A stretch of 64,000 nt of DNA, from the NCBI RefSeq assembly GCF_008693385.1, contig NZ_CP044065.1:2666001-2730000 (forward strand). The letters run 5' to 3'. Each line of letters starts with the position of its first letter. Position 1 is the stretch's first letter. A model generated the notes under the pieces. It was not told where the DNA came from, searched no databases, and saw only the letters and a program-made list of their open reading frames with translations. The stretch is from Cupriavidus pauculus. Lineage in GTDB: Bacteria; Pseudomonadota; Gammaproteobacteria; Burkholderiales; Burkholderiaceae. Below, one piece after another: positions 19,714-29,485 of this stretch. The position numbers and the translations under genes were made by a program.

Positions 19714-20823
19714 TCAGCGCGGCGCGCGCCCGTTCGTGTGGCGGCCATTCGCGTGGTGGCCCTCGGCATGGCCCGACATTTCCACCGCGCAGCGAATGGC
19801 CTCGATCATGCTGCCGTGCTCGGCGAGGCCGCTCGCGGCCAGGTCGAGCGCGGTGCCATGGTCCACCGAAGTCCGAATGAATGGCAGGCCGAGGGTCACA
19901 TTGATGCCGTGACCGAACGTGCCGTATTTCAGGGGCGCGAGCCCCTGGTCGTGATACATCGCGAGCACGCAGTCCGCGCCCTGAAGATGGCGAGGCTGGA
20001 ACAGCGTGTCGGCGGGATACGGGCCGCGCGCGTCGATGCCCGCGTCCTGCGCCAGCGTCAGCGCGGGCCCGATGATGTCGATTTCCTCGCGGCCCATATG
20101 GCCGCTCTCGCCCGCGTGCGGGTTGAGGCCGGTGACGAGAATGCGCGGGCGCGCGATGCCGAAGCGCCGGCGCAGATCGCCGTCGACGATCGCAAGCGTT
20201 TCCATCAGCAGCGGTACGGACAGCGCGTCGGGCACCGCGCGCAGCGGCAGATGCGTGGTCGCCAGCGCCACGCGCAGCATCGCGTTGTCGTGCGCGGGCT
20301 GTGGTCCGGCCAGCATCATCACCACGCGCGACACGCCCGCGCGCTCGGCCAGATATTCGGTATGGCCCGTGAACGGCACGCCCGCGTCGTTGATCGTGCT
20401 TTTCTGCACGGGCGCGGTGACCATCGCGGCAAAGCGCGTGCTGTCCGACACCCCGCCCGATCCCGGCAGCAGGCCATCGATGGCCGCATCGAGCAGCGAC
20501 AGCACGTAGCGGCCGTTGCGCGCGTCCAGTTGCCCCGGCACGCAGTCCACGTCGAGCGGAATATCTTCGATGACCACGTCGCCGTCGGCGAGGCGGCGCG
20601 CCCAGGCGCGCCCGGCCCCGAGGGCCTCCGCGCGCGCGGCAAGCATGCGCGCATCGCCCAGTACGTGATAACGGATCTCGGGGTTCCCGCTTCTGCCACT
20701 CTCACCCCCATCCCGCGCGTCGCCGTGCGCCCCCGCGATCTGCAGCAGCGCGCGGATCGTGATGTCGGGGCCGATGCCGGCGGGTTCGCCGGTGGAGATG
20801 GCTAGCGCGAGAGGTTCGGGCAT
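19714..20823 (-). CDS. pdxA: 4-hydroxythreonine-4-phosphate dehydrogenase PdxA
   Basis: A 369-residue PdxA, which oxidises 4-phosphohydroxy-L-threonine in pyridoxal phosphate synthesis. Seen: the family start [17 protein letters not shown], the zinc-ligand His regions [10 protein letters not shown] and [12 protein letters not shown], and the active-site [20 protein letters not shown] segment. The ATG at 20823 begins [10 protein letters not shown]; the open frame upstream is an unsupported extension. An insertion after ~residue 40 ([15 protein letters not shown]) and a His/Asn-rich C-terminal tail lengthen it over E. coli (329). It lies 19 bases downstream of surA. Confidence 0.95.
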   Translation of the reverse strand: MPEPLALAISTGEPAGIGPDITIRALLQIAGAHGDARDGGESGRSGNPEIRYHVLGDARMLAARAEALGAGRAWARRLADGDVVIEDIPLDVDCVPGQLDARNGRYVLSLLDAAIDGLLPGSGGVSDSTRFAAMVTAPVQKSTINDAGVPFTGHTEYLAERAGVSRVVMMLAGPQPAHDNAMLRVALATTHLPLRAVPDALSVPLLMETLAIVDGDLRRRFGIARPRILVTGLNPHAGESGHMGREEIDIIGPALTLAQDAGIDARGPYPADTLFQPRHLQGADCVLAMYHDQGLAPLKYGTFGHGINVTLGLPFIRTSVDHGTALDLAASGLAEHGSMIEAIRCAVEMSGHAEGHHANGRHTNGRAPR

Positions 20824-20842
20824 GGACGGGTTGGGCCGCGCC

Positions 20843-22339
20843 TCAGCGCTGGCGGTTGATCCGGTATTCGACGTAGGCCGCGCTGCGCAGCTGGCGGACC
20901 CAGTCGTCATACGCCACGCGCAGCTTCTGTTCGCGCACTTCGGCGCGCGCGAAGTCGCGCTGCTTCTCCGGCGAAACCTCGGACTCGCGACGGTTCAGCA
21001 CCTGGATTAGGTGCACGCCGAACTGCGTGACCACGGGCTCGGAGATCTCGTTCGGGCGCAGACGATTCATGGCCTGCTCGAACTCGGGCACGAGCTCGCC
21101 GGGCGACACCCAGCCGAGATCGCCGCCGTTCGACGCGGAACCGTCCTGCGAGTAGCGCTTGGCCACATCGGCGAAATCGCCGCCGTGCGTGATGCGGTCG
21201 CGCAGGCCCTGCAACTGGCGCTTCGCTTCGGCCTCGGGCATGTTCGGACCCGTGCGGATCAGGATATGGCGCACCTGCGTCTGCGTGATGCGGTCCGCCG
21301 CCTGCGGGGACGACGCGCTCGGCGCGGTCCGCTTGGCCGTGAGCTTGATCACGTGGAAGCCGTTGGCGCTTTCCACGACCTGCGGCGCCACCGCGCCAGG
21401 CTGCAGATCCACCACCGCGTTCGCGAACAGTGCCGGGAGGCGGCCGATCTCGCGGAAGCCGAGGCTACCGCCCTGCGACGCTTCGGGCGCCTCCGAGTTC
21501 GACTTGGCCAGTTCGGCGAAGTCGCCGCCGTCCATGGCCTGCTTGAGCAGCCCTTCGGCCTTCTTCTTCAGCTCGGCCTTCTGCGCTTCCGACGCATCCT
21601 CGGGCACGCGCACGAGGATCTGCGAAACGTTGAATTCGGCCGGGCCCGATGCCGCGTTAGGCTGGCCGCTGCGGGCCGCGATGTAGTTGTCGATCTCGCC
21701 GTCGTAGACCTGCACCTTGGAGTCGACCTCGCGCTCGCGCAGGCGAATCACCTGCACCTGCTTGCGCAGCTCGTCGCGATACTTGGTCCAGCTCATGCCC
21801 GTGGCTTCCACGCGGCTGCGCAGTTCGGTGGCGCTCATGCGGTTCTGCTGGGCCACCGACTCGATCGCGCGGTCCACTTCCTGGTCCGTGACGCGAATGC
21901 CGGCGTCCTGCGCGGCCTGCGTCTGCACGCGATCCATCACCAGGCGCTCGAGCACTTCGCCGAGCAGGTCCGCGCGCGGCGGCACCTCGCGCTGCTGGGC
22001 GCGCAGCTGGCTTTCGATCTCGTCGGCACGGTCGAGCAGTTCACGTCGCGTGATCACGCTGTTGTTCACGATGGCCACCACTTCGTCCACGAGCTGCGAG
22101 CGCTTCTGGCCCGACTGCGGCTGGGGAATGCCCATCTGCGGCTGGCTCGGCGCCACCGCGCTCTCCTGCCCCGCCTGCGGCAGGAAGATACCCGTCGCGC
22201 GCGACGAGGACCCCGGGGCGCGCAACTGTGCCGCGGCCGGCAGCGCGATCGATGCGATCACGGCGGCGAGCAGCACGCGCTGCCACGATTGACGCTGGAA
22301 AGTGAACATGGAAAACACGGAAAAAACTCGACGTTTCAT
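20843..22339 (-). CDS. surA: periplasmic chaperone/peptidyl-prolyl isomerase SurA
   Basis: A 498-residue periplasmic chaperone for outer-membrane proteins. A signal peptide (hydrophobic [16 protein letters not shown]) is cleaved near residue 37. An N-terminal SurA domain follows (region [15 protein letters not shown]), then two parvulin domains (around [15 protein letters not shown] and [20 protein letters not shown]), and a C-terminal helix returning to the core. A Met at residue 11 ([10 protein letters not shown]) is an alternative start. It lies nine bases after lptD, one of its best-known client proteins, in a conserved arrangement. Confidence 0.95.
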   Translation of the reverse strand: MKRRVFSVFSMFTFQRQSWQRVLLAAVIASIALPAAAQLRAPGSSSRATGIFLPQAGQESAVAPSQPQMGIPQPQSGQKRSQLVDEVVAIVNNSVITRRELLDRADEIESQLRAQQREVPPRADLLGEVLERLVMDRVQTQAAQDAGIRVTDQEVDRAIESVAQQNRMSATELRSRVEATGMSWTKYRDELRKQVQVIRLREREVDSKVQVYDGEIDNYIAARSGQPNAASGPAEFNVSQILVRVPEDASEAQKAELKKKAEGLLKQAMDGGDFAELAKSNSEAPEASQGGSLGFREIGRLPALFANAVVDLQPGAVAPQVVESANGFHVIKLTAKRTAPSASSPQAADRITQTQVRHILIRTGPNMPEAEAKRQLQGLRDRITHGGDFADVAKRYSQDGSASNGGDLGWVSPGELVPEFEQAMNRLRPNEISEPVVTQFGVHLIQVLNRRESEVSPEKQRDFARAEVREQKLRVAYDDWVRQLRSAAYVEYRINRQR

Positions 22340-22348
22340 CTTGGTCCG

Positions 22349-24859
22349 TCATTCATAGTGATCGTACTGGGATGTCGGCACCGGCCGTGCGGTAACGGGC
22401 TCGTAGCCCGGCACGTTCAGGCGCAGCATATCCAGCGGATTGGAGCCGATCTTCGACAGCCCGCGGAACTCCACCTGCAGGAAGAACCGGCCGGTGTAGC
22501 CATCCGAGGTGTTGCGGAACCGCTGGTAAACCACCCGGCCCACCCAGCAGTCCGCGGCGTATTCGATACCGGCGAGCGCATCCACGAGCTGGTTGGCTTC
22601 CTTGTCGAACGCCACGCGGCCGATCCCGTAGGTCCGGCGCGTGAGCGGCCACTGGCTCGACAGCTCGATCTGGTCGATCGCGGTATTGTCCGTCACGGAA
22701 GTCGGCCGGCGGTAGCGGTAGCCAAAGTTGACCAGCTTCCGCGATTCCGGACGCCACGAGAACGCCACGTTGGAATAATTTACGCGGTTGTCTTCGGGAC
22801 TGTACTGGATTCCGGCATCGAGGTAGTAGCCCCGGAACAGCTGAACGGTTGTCGCGGCCAGCAGGTCCGAATAGCTCGGCTTGGTGTCCTGCACGGTGCC
22901 GGAGATCTGGACGCGCTGGCCCGTGAAATCGAAACGCTGCGCGATCGTGCCGCGGAAGCGCTCGATACCGGTGTCGGACTCGATCAGGCGCGTGGTAACC
23001 CCGGCCGTCAGCTTGTTGTTGTCGGCGATCCGGTCGTAACCGGTAAACGAGTTCTCGGTAAAGATCTGTCCATAGCCAAAGTCTGACTGCGCGGTATCGA
23101 ACAGCGGAAACTGGCTCTGGTCGCGGAACGGCGTGTAGACATAGAACAGCCGCGGCTCGAGGGTCTGCGTGTACTTGGTCCCGAACAGGCGGCTCACCCC
23201 TGGCGCGTCCCGGTCGAACTGCATGCCCGAGTCGATGCTGAACGTGGGCACCGTCCGGTTCAGCGTGTTCGACGCCCCCACGGTGTTCGTGCCCGCATCC
23301 ATGTTGTACTGCGCGGCGTTGAATATCACCTTCGGCGTGACGTACCAGCCCGCGCGGACGATCGGGTAGCTGATCGACGGCTGGATGAATACCCGTTCGC
23401 CCTCGGGCTGCTGGAATCCGGTCGTCGACAGCGGAATGCGGAAGCGCGTGTAATCGGCTTCGACCGCGATGTCGAAACCGCCGAAGTTGTACTTGTTGTA
23501 CCGCGCGTTGATCTGCGGCTCGCGCTCGTACGACGGTTCGCTCGGCGACAGCGTCTGGAACTTCTGCACGCGCGCCAGCACCGTGAAATCCTGCCAGTTG
23601 TAGACGACCCCGCCTTCCTGCGTGTACTGGCGCAGCGTCGACTGCGCAACGGTCCGCGTCAGATCATCCGGGAACTGGTCGTCCGAGACCTTGCTGACAT
23701 TGGCGTAGGCGCTCAACCCCGGCGCAAGCCGCTGCGTATGCTGGATCGAGTACGACCATCGGTTGCGGTCGGCCTTCTGGTCGTCCGGCAGGATATCGGC
23801 CCGGATACGGCCGCTATAGCCGTCGCCGAGGTAGCGGAAGTCTCCGCCCAGCTGCACGCCACGCGACGACAGGATACGCGGGTACAGCGTCAGGTCCCGG
23901 TTCGGCGCGAGGTTGAAGTAATACGGCGCGGTCAGGTCGAAGCCCGAGCGCGAGCTGTAGCCGAACAGCGGCGGCAGGAAGCCGCTGCGGCGCTCGTCGT
24001 TCAGCGGAAACGAGAACGCGGGCGCGCCCGCGATCGGCACGCCGAAGAAATGCAGGATGCCGCCATACGCCACCCCCACCTCGCGGTCGCTGTCGAGGTC
24101 GATCTTGCTCGCGCTGAAGTACCAGTCGGCGTTGTCGGGCGAGCAGGTCGTGTAGGTGGCGTGCTTGATCGTGCTGCGGTCCGGGTCGAGGAAGTCGATC
24201 CGCTCGGCCTGGCCCCCGCCGCCGGTCTGCTGGAAATAATAGTCGGGCGAGAGCATGTAGCCCTCGTTGGCCTCGATGCGCATTTTCGCTTCGGGACCGA
24301 CGGCCACCGTGCCGTTCTTCGACAGCCGCGCGTTGCCCTGCACGTGCGCCTCGTCGGTGTCCTGGTCGTAGGTCAGCTTGTCGCCCTTGACCACGGCGCC
24401 GTCACGGCGCAGCTCGGCGTTGCCTTCGAGCGTGACGCCCTTCTCGCTGTAGCCCGTCATGCGGTCGCCCGAGACGAACGCCGGGGCGTTCGGGTTGGGC
24501 GGTACCTTGGCCTGCGGCGTAAAGCCGAGCCCGCTCTGCTTCTGGGCGCCCGTGGGCGCGGCCGTGGACACGGCGGGCTCCGAGAGGCGCGGCACCAGTT
24601 CGCCCGCCTGCGGCGGCGGTGGCGGCGGCAGCGGCGTCTGCGTGACGCTTTCCGCGGGCAGCACGTCCGGAATCGTCGAGGCGGCACCGTACTGGGCATG
24701 CACGTTCACCGACAGCCCGGCCATGGCCAGCACGAGCGGGCGCAGCGCGATGGCGGGCACCCCCCGGCGCGGATGCTGGCGCGGGTGGTGTGGCTCGCCG
24801 GCAAGGCGCGGGCGCGTTCGAGTGGCCGTCTGGTTCGGTGTTCGTCGTTGTTCGGTCAT
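22349..24859 (-). CDS. lptD: LPS-assembly protein LptD
   Basis: An 836-residue outer-membrane protein that inserts LPS into the outer leaflet with LptE. Layout: a basic N-terminus and signal peptide ending near VNVHAQ (residue 56), a Pro-rich linker, the periplasmic LptA/OstA-like domain (about 125-235), then the C-terminal beta-barrel. Only two Cys occur in the whole protein, C239 in the N-terminal domain region and C771 near the end of the barrel, so a single inter-domain disulfide is possible, compared with four Cys in E. coli. Divergent amgK begins 179 bases upstream. Confidence 0.95.
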   Translation of the reverse strand: MTEQRRTPNQTATRTRPRLAGEPHHPRQHPRRGVPAIALRPLVLAMAGLSVNVHAQYGAASTIPDVLPAESVTQTPLPPPPPPQAGELVPRLSEPAVSTAAPTGAQKQSGLGFTPQAKVPPNPNAPAFVSGDRMTGYSEKGVTLEGNAELRRDGAVVKGDKLTYDQDTDEAHVQGNARLSKNGTVAVGPEAKMRIEANEGYMLSPDYYFQQTGGGGQAERIDFLDPDRSTIKHATYTTCSPDNADWYFSASKIDLDSDREVGVAYGGILHFFGVPIAGAPAFSFPLNDERRSGFLPPLFGYSSRSGFDLTAPYYFNLAPNRDLTLYPRILSSRGVQLGGDFRYLGDGYSGRIRADILPDDQKADRNRWSYSIQHTQRLAPGLSAYANVSKVSDDQFPDDLTRTVAQSTLRQYTQEGGVVYNWQDFTVLARVQKFQTLSPSEPSYEREPQINARYNKYNFGGFDIAVEADYTRFRIPLSTTGFQQPEGERVFIQPSISYPIVRAGWYVTPKVIFNAAQYNMDAGTNTVGASNTLNRTVPTFSIDSGMQFDRDAPGVSRLFGTKYTQTLEPRLFYVYTPFRDQSQFPLFDTAQSDFGYGQIFTENSFTGYDRIADNNKLTAGVTTRLIESDTGIERFRGTIAQRFDFTGQRVQISGTVQDTKPSYSDLLAATTVQLFRGYYLDAGIQYSPEDNRVNYSNVAFSWRPESRKLVNFGYRYRRPTSVTDNTAIDQIELSSQWPLTRRTYGIGRVAFDKEANQLVDALAGIEYAADCWVGRVVYQRFRNTSDGYTGRFFLQVEFRGLSKIGSNPLDMLRLNVPGYEPVTARPVPTSQYDHYE

Positions 24860-25038
24860 GCGAGCGGTGGTCGTTCAACCGGGCGGCGGGCAGCACTGCG
24901 GTCCGCCAGAAGGAGGCCACAACGCCCGCCAACCCTTGCCGGAGCAGGCTGCCAGGCAACGGTGGCCCCTCCCGGAGGCCACCCGGCACCCGGGTTTGGT
25001 CGGGTATTATACGGGCCAACCTATTCACCCTTTCCGGC

Positions 25039-26085
25039 ATGGCAGCACTTTCTCATGAGCCGGGCCACGATCCGCGTCTCGCCCAACTGAAATCCTGGGT
25101 GGCCGGACTCGGCGCCGCCTGGCAGATCGACCCCGATTCCTGCGCCCCCGCGTCCGCCGACGCCAGCTTCCGGCGCTATTTCCGCGTGCGCACCGCGCAC
25201 CCGGACCACCCGACCGCGATCGTCATGGACGCGCCGCCCGCGCACGAGGACTGCCGGCCGTTCATCCACGTGGCCGCGCTATTCGGCGACGCGGGCGTGA
25301 CCGTGCCGACCGTGCTCGCGCAGGATCTCGGCCAGGGCTTCCTGCTGCTGGCCGACCTCGGCAGCCAGACGTACCTGTCGAAGCTCGACGACGCGACGGC
25401 GCCCGGCCTGTACGGCGACGCCGCGGCCGCGCTCGTGAAGATCCAGGCCGCCACGCGCGCCGGCGAACTGCCGGCCTACGACCGCGCGCTGCTGCAGCGC
25501 GAGCTCGACCTGTTCCCGGAGTGGTACGTGGCGCGCCACCTCGGCGCGACGCTGACCGACGCGCAACAGGCGGATCTGCGCGAGGTCACGGATGCGATCA
25601 TCGCGAACAACCTCGCGCAGCCACAGGTGTACGTGCATCGCGACTATCACTCGCGAAACCTGATGGTGATGCCCGAAGGCGCCAATCCGGGCATCCTGGA
25701 CTTCCAGGACGCCGTGATCGGGCCGATCACCTACGACGCCGTCTCGCTCTGGCGCGACGCCTATATCGAGTGGGAAGAAGAGCGGCAGCTGGACTGGCTG
25801 ATCCGCTACTGGGAACGCGCGCGCGCGGCAGGACTGCCCGTGAACCCCGATTTCGGCGCGTTCTACCGCGACTTCGAGTGGATGGGCCTGCAGCGCCATC
25901 TGAAGGTGCTCGGCATCTTCGCGCGCCTGTACCACCGCGACGGCAAGGACGGCTACCTCGCCAACCTGCCGCTGGTGCTCAAATACACGCGCAGCGTCGC
26001 CGGCCGCTACACCGAACTGCGCAAGCTGCTGCGCCTGCTCGACGCGCTGGAAGGCACCGAGCGGCCCGCGGGCTATACGTTCTGA
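25039..26085 (+). CDS. amgK: N-acetylmuramate/N-acetylglucosamine kinase AmgK
   Basis: A 348-residue kinase of the aminoglycoside-phosphotransferase fold. The catalytic loop HRDYHSRN is at residues 200-207 and metal-binding DFQD at 221-224. Proteins of this type in Pseudomonas phosphorylate MurNAc at the anomeric position, the first step of a cell-wall recycling bypass that ends at UDP-MurNAc and circumvents fosfomycin-sensitive MurA. The assignment rests on the neighbouring murU and the divergent lptD, as in Pseudomonas and other betaproteobacteria. The ATG at 25039 follows a possible -10 TATTAT at 25005-25010; the open frame upstream is not coding. Confidence 0.87.
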   Translation: MAALSHEPGHDPRLAQLKSWVAGLGAAWQIDPDSCAPASADASFRRYFRVRTAHPDHPTAIVMDAPPAHEDCRPFIHVAALFGDAGVTVPTVLAQDLGQGFLLLADLGSQTYLSKLDDATAPGLYGDAAAALVKIQAATRAGELPAYDRALLQRELDLFPEWYVARHLGATLTDAQQADLREVTDAIIANNLAQPQVYVHRDYHSRNLMVMPEGANPGILDFQDAVIGPITYDAVSLWRDAYIEWEEERQLDWLIRYWERARAAGLPVNPDFGAFYRDFEWMGLQRHLKVLGIFARLYHRDGKDGYLANLPLVLKYTRSVAGRYTELRKLLRLLDALEGTERPAGYTF

Positions 26086-26090
26086 GCGCC

Positions 26091-26837
26091 GTGCCAGCGT
26101 CTCCGACACCGGCCGCGCCGCCGCCATCGCGTCCCCGCGACGAATGGTGGGCCGGCGTGCGCGCGCTGCTGCCGATGCTGCTCGGCGTGGCGCCGTTCGG
26201 CCTGATCTACGGCGTGCTCGCCGTCAACGCGGGCATGCCGGCGTGGCTCGCCTGCGCGATGAGCGCCACCGTGTTCGGCGGCGCCTCGCAGATGATCCTC
26301 ACGCAGCTGTGGTCGGCCGGCACGCCAGCGCTGATCGTGGTCTTCACGGTCGCGATGGTGAACCTGCGCCACGCGCTCTATTCCGCCACCATGGCCCCCG
26401 CGCTCGCGCATCTGCCGCGCCGCTGGAAGGCGCTGATCGCGTACCTGCTCACCGATGAAGCGTTCGCGGCGATGACGCGGCGCCTGACCGATACCGGCGA
26501 GCGCATGCGCAACCGCCACTGGTTCTTCTTCGGCGCCGGCGTTTCGCTGTGGAGCTGCTGGCAGGTCTCGACGCTGGCCGGCGTGCTCGTGGGCGCGCAG
26601 ATCCCGCGCGACTGGCCGCTCGATTTCTTCCTGCCGCTGACGTTCATCGCGATCATCGTGCCGAACCTCAAGCATCGCGCGCAGCTGGCCGCGGCGGTCG
26701 TGGCGAGCGGTCTCGCGGTGGCGTGCTACGGCATGCCGCACAAGCTCGGCATCATGGTCGCGGCGCTCGGGGGCATTGCCGCGGGCATGGTGTTGTTGCA
26801 TCGCTCGCGCCATCGCGAGCAGGAGACCGCGGCATGA
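26091..26837 (+). CDS. azlC: AzlC-family branched-chain amino acid exporter subunit
   Basis: A 248-residue membrane protein of the AzlC/YgaZ family. The family block GVAPFGLIYGVLAVNAGMP lies near residue 30, followed by several helices including GGASQMILTQLW. The start is inferred as GTG (MPASPTPAA...), five bases after the amgK stop, since no in-frame ATG lies before the first helix. Its stop overlaps the azlD ATG. AzlCD/YgaZH pairs export valine and other branched-chain amino acids. The placement inside an amgK-murU pair is unusual functionally. Confidence 0.88.
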   Translation: MPASPTPAAPPPSRPRDEWWAGVRALLPMLLGVAPFGLIYGVLAVNAGMPAWLACAMSATVFGGASQMILTQLWSAGTPALIVVFTVAMVNLRHALYSATMAPALAHLPRRWKALIAYLLTDEAFAAMTRRLTDTGERMRNRHWFFFGAGVSLWSCWQVSTLAGVLVGAQIPRDWPLDFFLPLTFIAIIVPNLKHRAQLAAAVVASGLAVACYGMPHKLGIMVAALGGIAAGMVLLHRSRHREQETAA

Positions 26838-27172
26838 GCGCCGCCACGATGAGCCCCCTCACCCTGTTCGCGGTCTTTCTCGCGGCGGGCGCCGCCACCT
26901 TCCTGATCCGCCTCTCGTTCATCGCGGTCGAGGGCCGCGTGCGGCTGCCCGCGTGGTTCCGCACGGCGCTGCAGTTCGTGCCGGCCGCGATGCTGTCCGC
27001 GCTGATCGCCCCCGATCTGCTGATGCGCGACGGCCAGCTGTTCCTGAGCCCGCAGAACGCGCGGCTGGTCGCGGGCATCGTGGCCGTGGTCGTGGCCGCC
27101 CGCACCCGTAGCGTCGCCTGGACGATCGTGGCCGGGATGGCCGCGCTGATCGGGCTGGAAATGCTGCGGTAA
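26834..27172 (+). CDS. azlD: AzlD-family small membrane protein, partner of AzlC
   Basis: A 112-residue hydrophobic protein with about four helices, matching AzlD/YgaH in size and in the segment AAGAATFLIRLSFI. Together with AzlC it forms a branched-chain amino acid exporter. It overlaps azlC by four bases (ATGA), so the two are translationally coupled. A short 12-base tandem repeat fills most of the 58-base gap to murU. Confidence 0.88.
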   Translation: MSAATMSPLTLFAVFLAAGAATFLIRLSFIAVEGRVRLPAWFRTALQFVPAAMLSALIAPDLLMRDGQLFLSPQNARLVAGIVAVVVAARTRSVAWTIVAGMAALIGLEMLR

Positions 27173-27185
27173 CCCATCCAGGCAG

Positions 27186-27230
27186 GGTCCCAACCAGGAT
27201 TCCAACACGGATTCCAACAAGGATTCCAAG
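27186..27230 (+). repeat. 12-bp tandem repeat before murU
   Basis: The unit GGATTCCAACAC/GGATTCCAACAA occurs at 27197 and 27209. A shortened unit GGATTCCAAG runs directly into the murU ATG, and a decayed unit GGTCCCAACCA precedes them. The last junction creates AAGGA seven bases before the ATG, so the repeat supplies the ribosome binding site. Confidence 0.8.
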
Positions 27231-27995
27231 ATGAAAGCCATGATTTTCGCAGCCGGCCGCGGCGACCGCATGCGGCCGCTGACCGATACCTGCCCCAAGC
27301 CGCTGCTGCCCGCGGGCGGCAAGCCGCTGATCGTCTGGCAGATCGAGGCGCTCGCGCGCGCCGGCCTCACGGACATCGTCATCAACCACGCCTGGCTCGG
27401 CGAGCGGATCGAAGCGGCGCTGGGCGACGGTTCGCGCTACGGCGTGCGGCTCGCCTACTCGGCCGAAGGCACGGCCCTGGAGACGGCCGGCGGCATCGCG
27501 CGCGCGATGCCGCTGCTGACCGACGACGGACGGGACGGCGTGTTTCTGGCCGTGTCCGGCGATATTTTCTGCGACTACGACTACCGCGCACTGCTCCCGC
27601 GCGCGGCCGCGATGGCGGCACAGGCGCAGCCGCACATGCATCTGGTCATGGTGCCGAACCCGCCGTTCCATCCGGCCGGCGACTTCGTGCTGGCCGCGGA
27701 TGGCGGCCTGCACCTGCCCGGTGCGGAGACCGTGCCCGCCGGCGGCGTGCCGCTCACGTTCGGCAATATCGGGCTCTACGACACGCGCCTGTTCCGGGAG
27801 ATCGAAGCGGGGCGCAAGGTGGCGATGACGCCGTACTATCGCGCCGCGATTGCCGCGGGCACCGCGACGGGCGAACGCTTCGACGGCCAGTGGGAAAACG
27901 TCGGCACGCCCGCGCAGCTGGCCGCGCTCGATGCGGCGCTCGGCGCTCGTCCCCCGTCGCCCCCCGGGGCCATGCCGCACGCATCACGCGGCTGA
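27231..27995 (+). CDS. murU: N-acetylmuramate alpha-1-phosphate uridylyltransferase MurU
   Basis: A 254-residue nucleotidyltransferase. The N-terminus MKAMIFAAGRGDRMRPLT continues into CPKPLLPAGGKPL, the sugar-nucleotide binding signature with its Arg and Lys. Downstream, SGDIFCDYDY carries the metal-binding Asp and FGNIGLYD is also conserved. Next to an AmgK-type kinase, the best assignment is MurU, which makes UDP-MurNAc from MurNAc-1-phosphate and UTP in peptidoglycan recycling. A mannose- or glucose-1-phosphate specificity is the main alternative. A short Pro-rich tail ends the protein. Confidence 0.85.
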   Translation: MKAMIFAAGRGDRMRPLTDTCPKPLLPAGGKPLIVWQIEALARAGLTDIVINHAWLGERIEAALGDGSRYGVRLAYSAEGTALETAGGIARAMPLLTDDGRDGVFLAVSGDIFCDYDYRALLPRAAAMAAQAQPHMHLVMVPNPPFHPAGDFVLAADGGLHLPGAETVPAGGVPLTFGNIGLYDTRLFREIEAGRKVAMTPYYRAAIAAGTATGERFDGQWENVGTPAQLAALDAALGARPPSPPGAMPHASRG

Positions 27996-28060
27996 CGGCG
28001 TTAGAATCGGGATAATTTCCCCAAAACATTCCCCAACGCGCCCACGCGCGCCCACAGCCC

Positions 28061-29485
28061 ATGTCCGCTCCCGACTCCGCCCTTCTCGAAGCCTGCCGCG
28101 GCCGCCGCGAGCGCGTGCTGCAACAATTGCGCGCGGGCGGCGGTGGCGTCGCCATCGTGCCGACGGCCCCCGAGGCCATGCGCAATCGCGACAGCGACTA
28201 CCCGTATCGCCACGACAGCTATTTCTATTACCTGACCGGATTCACCGAGCCAGAGTCGGTGCTCGTGCTCGTGGCCGATACGGACGGCACCGGCCGCAGC
28301 ATCCTGTTCTGCCGCCCGAAGCACGAAGAACGCGAGATCTGGGACGGCTTCCGCTTCGGCCCCGAAGGCGCGCGCGCGACGTTCGGCTTCGACGAAGCGC
28401 ATTCGGTCGAGGAGATCGACGCGAAACTGCCGGCGCTGCTCGCCAATCGCGCGCAGGTCGCCTATCCGCTCGCCGCGTCCACGCGCACCGACATGCAGGT
28501 GCGCCGCTGGCTCGATGGCGTGCGCGCGCAGGGCCGCGCGGGCGTTTCGTCGCCATCGGTGGCGATCGACGTCCGGACGTGGCTCGACGAGATGCGCCTG
28601 TTCAAGGACGCGAGCGAGATCGCGATCATGCGCCGCGCGAGCGAAATCTCGGCCCAGGCGCACGTGCGCGCGATGCAGGCATCGCGGCAGGGCCTGCGCG
28701 AGTACCACCTGGAAGCGGAACTGCTCTACGAATTCCGCCGTCACGGCGCGCAGAGCGTGGCCTACAACTCGATCGTCGCCACGGGCGCCAACGCGTGCGT
28801 GCTGCACTATCGCGCGGGCCCCGCGGAACTGCGCGACGGCGACCTGTGTCTGATCGATGCCGGCTGCGAGCTCGACGGCTACGCATCGGACATCACGCGC
28901 ACGTTCCCGGTTTCCGGCCGTTTCACGCCCGCGCAGCGCGAGCTGTATGACATCGTGCTGGCCGCGCAGAACGCCGCGATCGCCGAGACGCGCGCCGGCG
29001 TACCGTACAACGTGCCGCACGACGCGGCGGTGCGCGTGCTCGCGCAGGGCATGCTCGACACGGGCCTGCTCGACCGCAACAAGGAAGGCACGCTCGACGA
29101 CGTGCTCGCAAGCGGCAGCTATCGCCGCTTCTACATGCATCGCACGGGCCACTGGCTCGGCATGGATGTGCATGACGTCGGCGAGTACCGCGTCCCGGGC
29201 CCCGCCGCCGCGGCCGGGCCCGATGGCACACCGGGCGAACGTCCGTGGCGTCCGCTGGAGGCGGGCATGGTGGTGACCGTCGAGCCTGGCATCTACGTAC
29301 GTCCTGCCGAGGACGTGCCCGAACGCTACTGGCATATCGGCATCCGCATCGAAGACGATGCCGTGGTGACCGGTGGCGACTGTGAACTGCTGACACGCGG
29401 CGTGCCCGTGGATGCGGATGAAATCGAAGCGATCATGCGTGCTGGCGCGCGGGATGGCGTACAACATGCAGGAGAGACTCGATGA
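28061..29485 (+). CDS. pepP: Xaa-Pro aminopeptidase PepP
   Basis: A 474-residue M24 aminopeptidase P. The N-terminal domain contains the block DSYFYYLTGFTEPES. The pita-bread catalytic domain shows the dinuclear metal ligands in LIDAGCELDGYASDITRTFP (two Asp), the His in HWLGMDVHDVG, and the two Glu in VTVEPGIYV and GIRIEDDAVV. An insertion rich in Pro, Ala and Gly after GEYRVPG makes it longer than E. coli PepP (441). It removes N-terminal residues preceding proline. A -10-like GATAAT at 28011 precedes it, and its TGA overlaps the next gene (ATGA). Confidence 0.95.
   Translation: MSAPDSALLEACRGRRERVLQQLRAGGGGVAIVPTAPEAMRNRDSDYPYRHDSYFYYLTGFTEPESVLVLVADTDGTGRSILFCRPKHEEREIWDGFRFGPEGARATFGFDEAHSVEEIDAKLPALLANRAQVAYPLAASTRTDMQVRRWLDGVRAQGRAGVSSPSVAIDVRTWLDEMRLFKDASEIAIMRRASEISAQAHVRAMQASRQGLREYHLEAELLYEFRRHGAQSVAYNSIVATGANACVLHYRAGPAELRDGDLCLIDAGCELDGYASDITRTFPVSGRFTPAQRELYDIVLAAQNAAIAETRAGVPYNVPHDAAVRVLAQGMLDTGLLDRNKEGTLDDVLASGSYRRFYMHRTGHWLGMDVHDVGEYRVPGPAAAAGPDGTPGERPWRPLEAGMVVTVEPGIYVRPAEDVPERYWHIGIRIEDDAVVTGGDCELLTRGVPVDADEIEAIMRAGARDGVQHAGETR

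Noticed and set aside
21011..23086. 691-residue open frame on the + strand
   Set aside because: It runs antisense to surA and lptD and crosses their boundary; no recognisable domain.
24790..25038. N-terminal extension of AmgK to the first open-frame ATG
   Set aside because: The extra 83 residues overlap the lptD start region and its divergent regulatory region and show no family similarity; the Met of MAALSHEPGHD is used instead.
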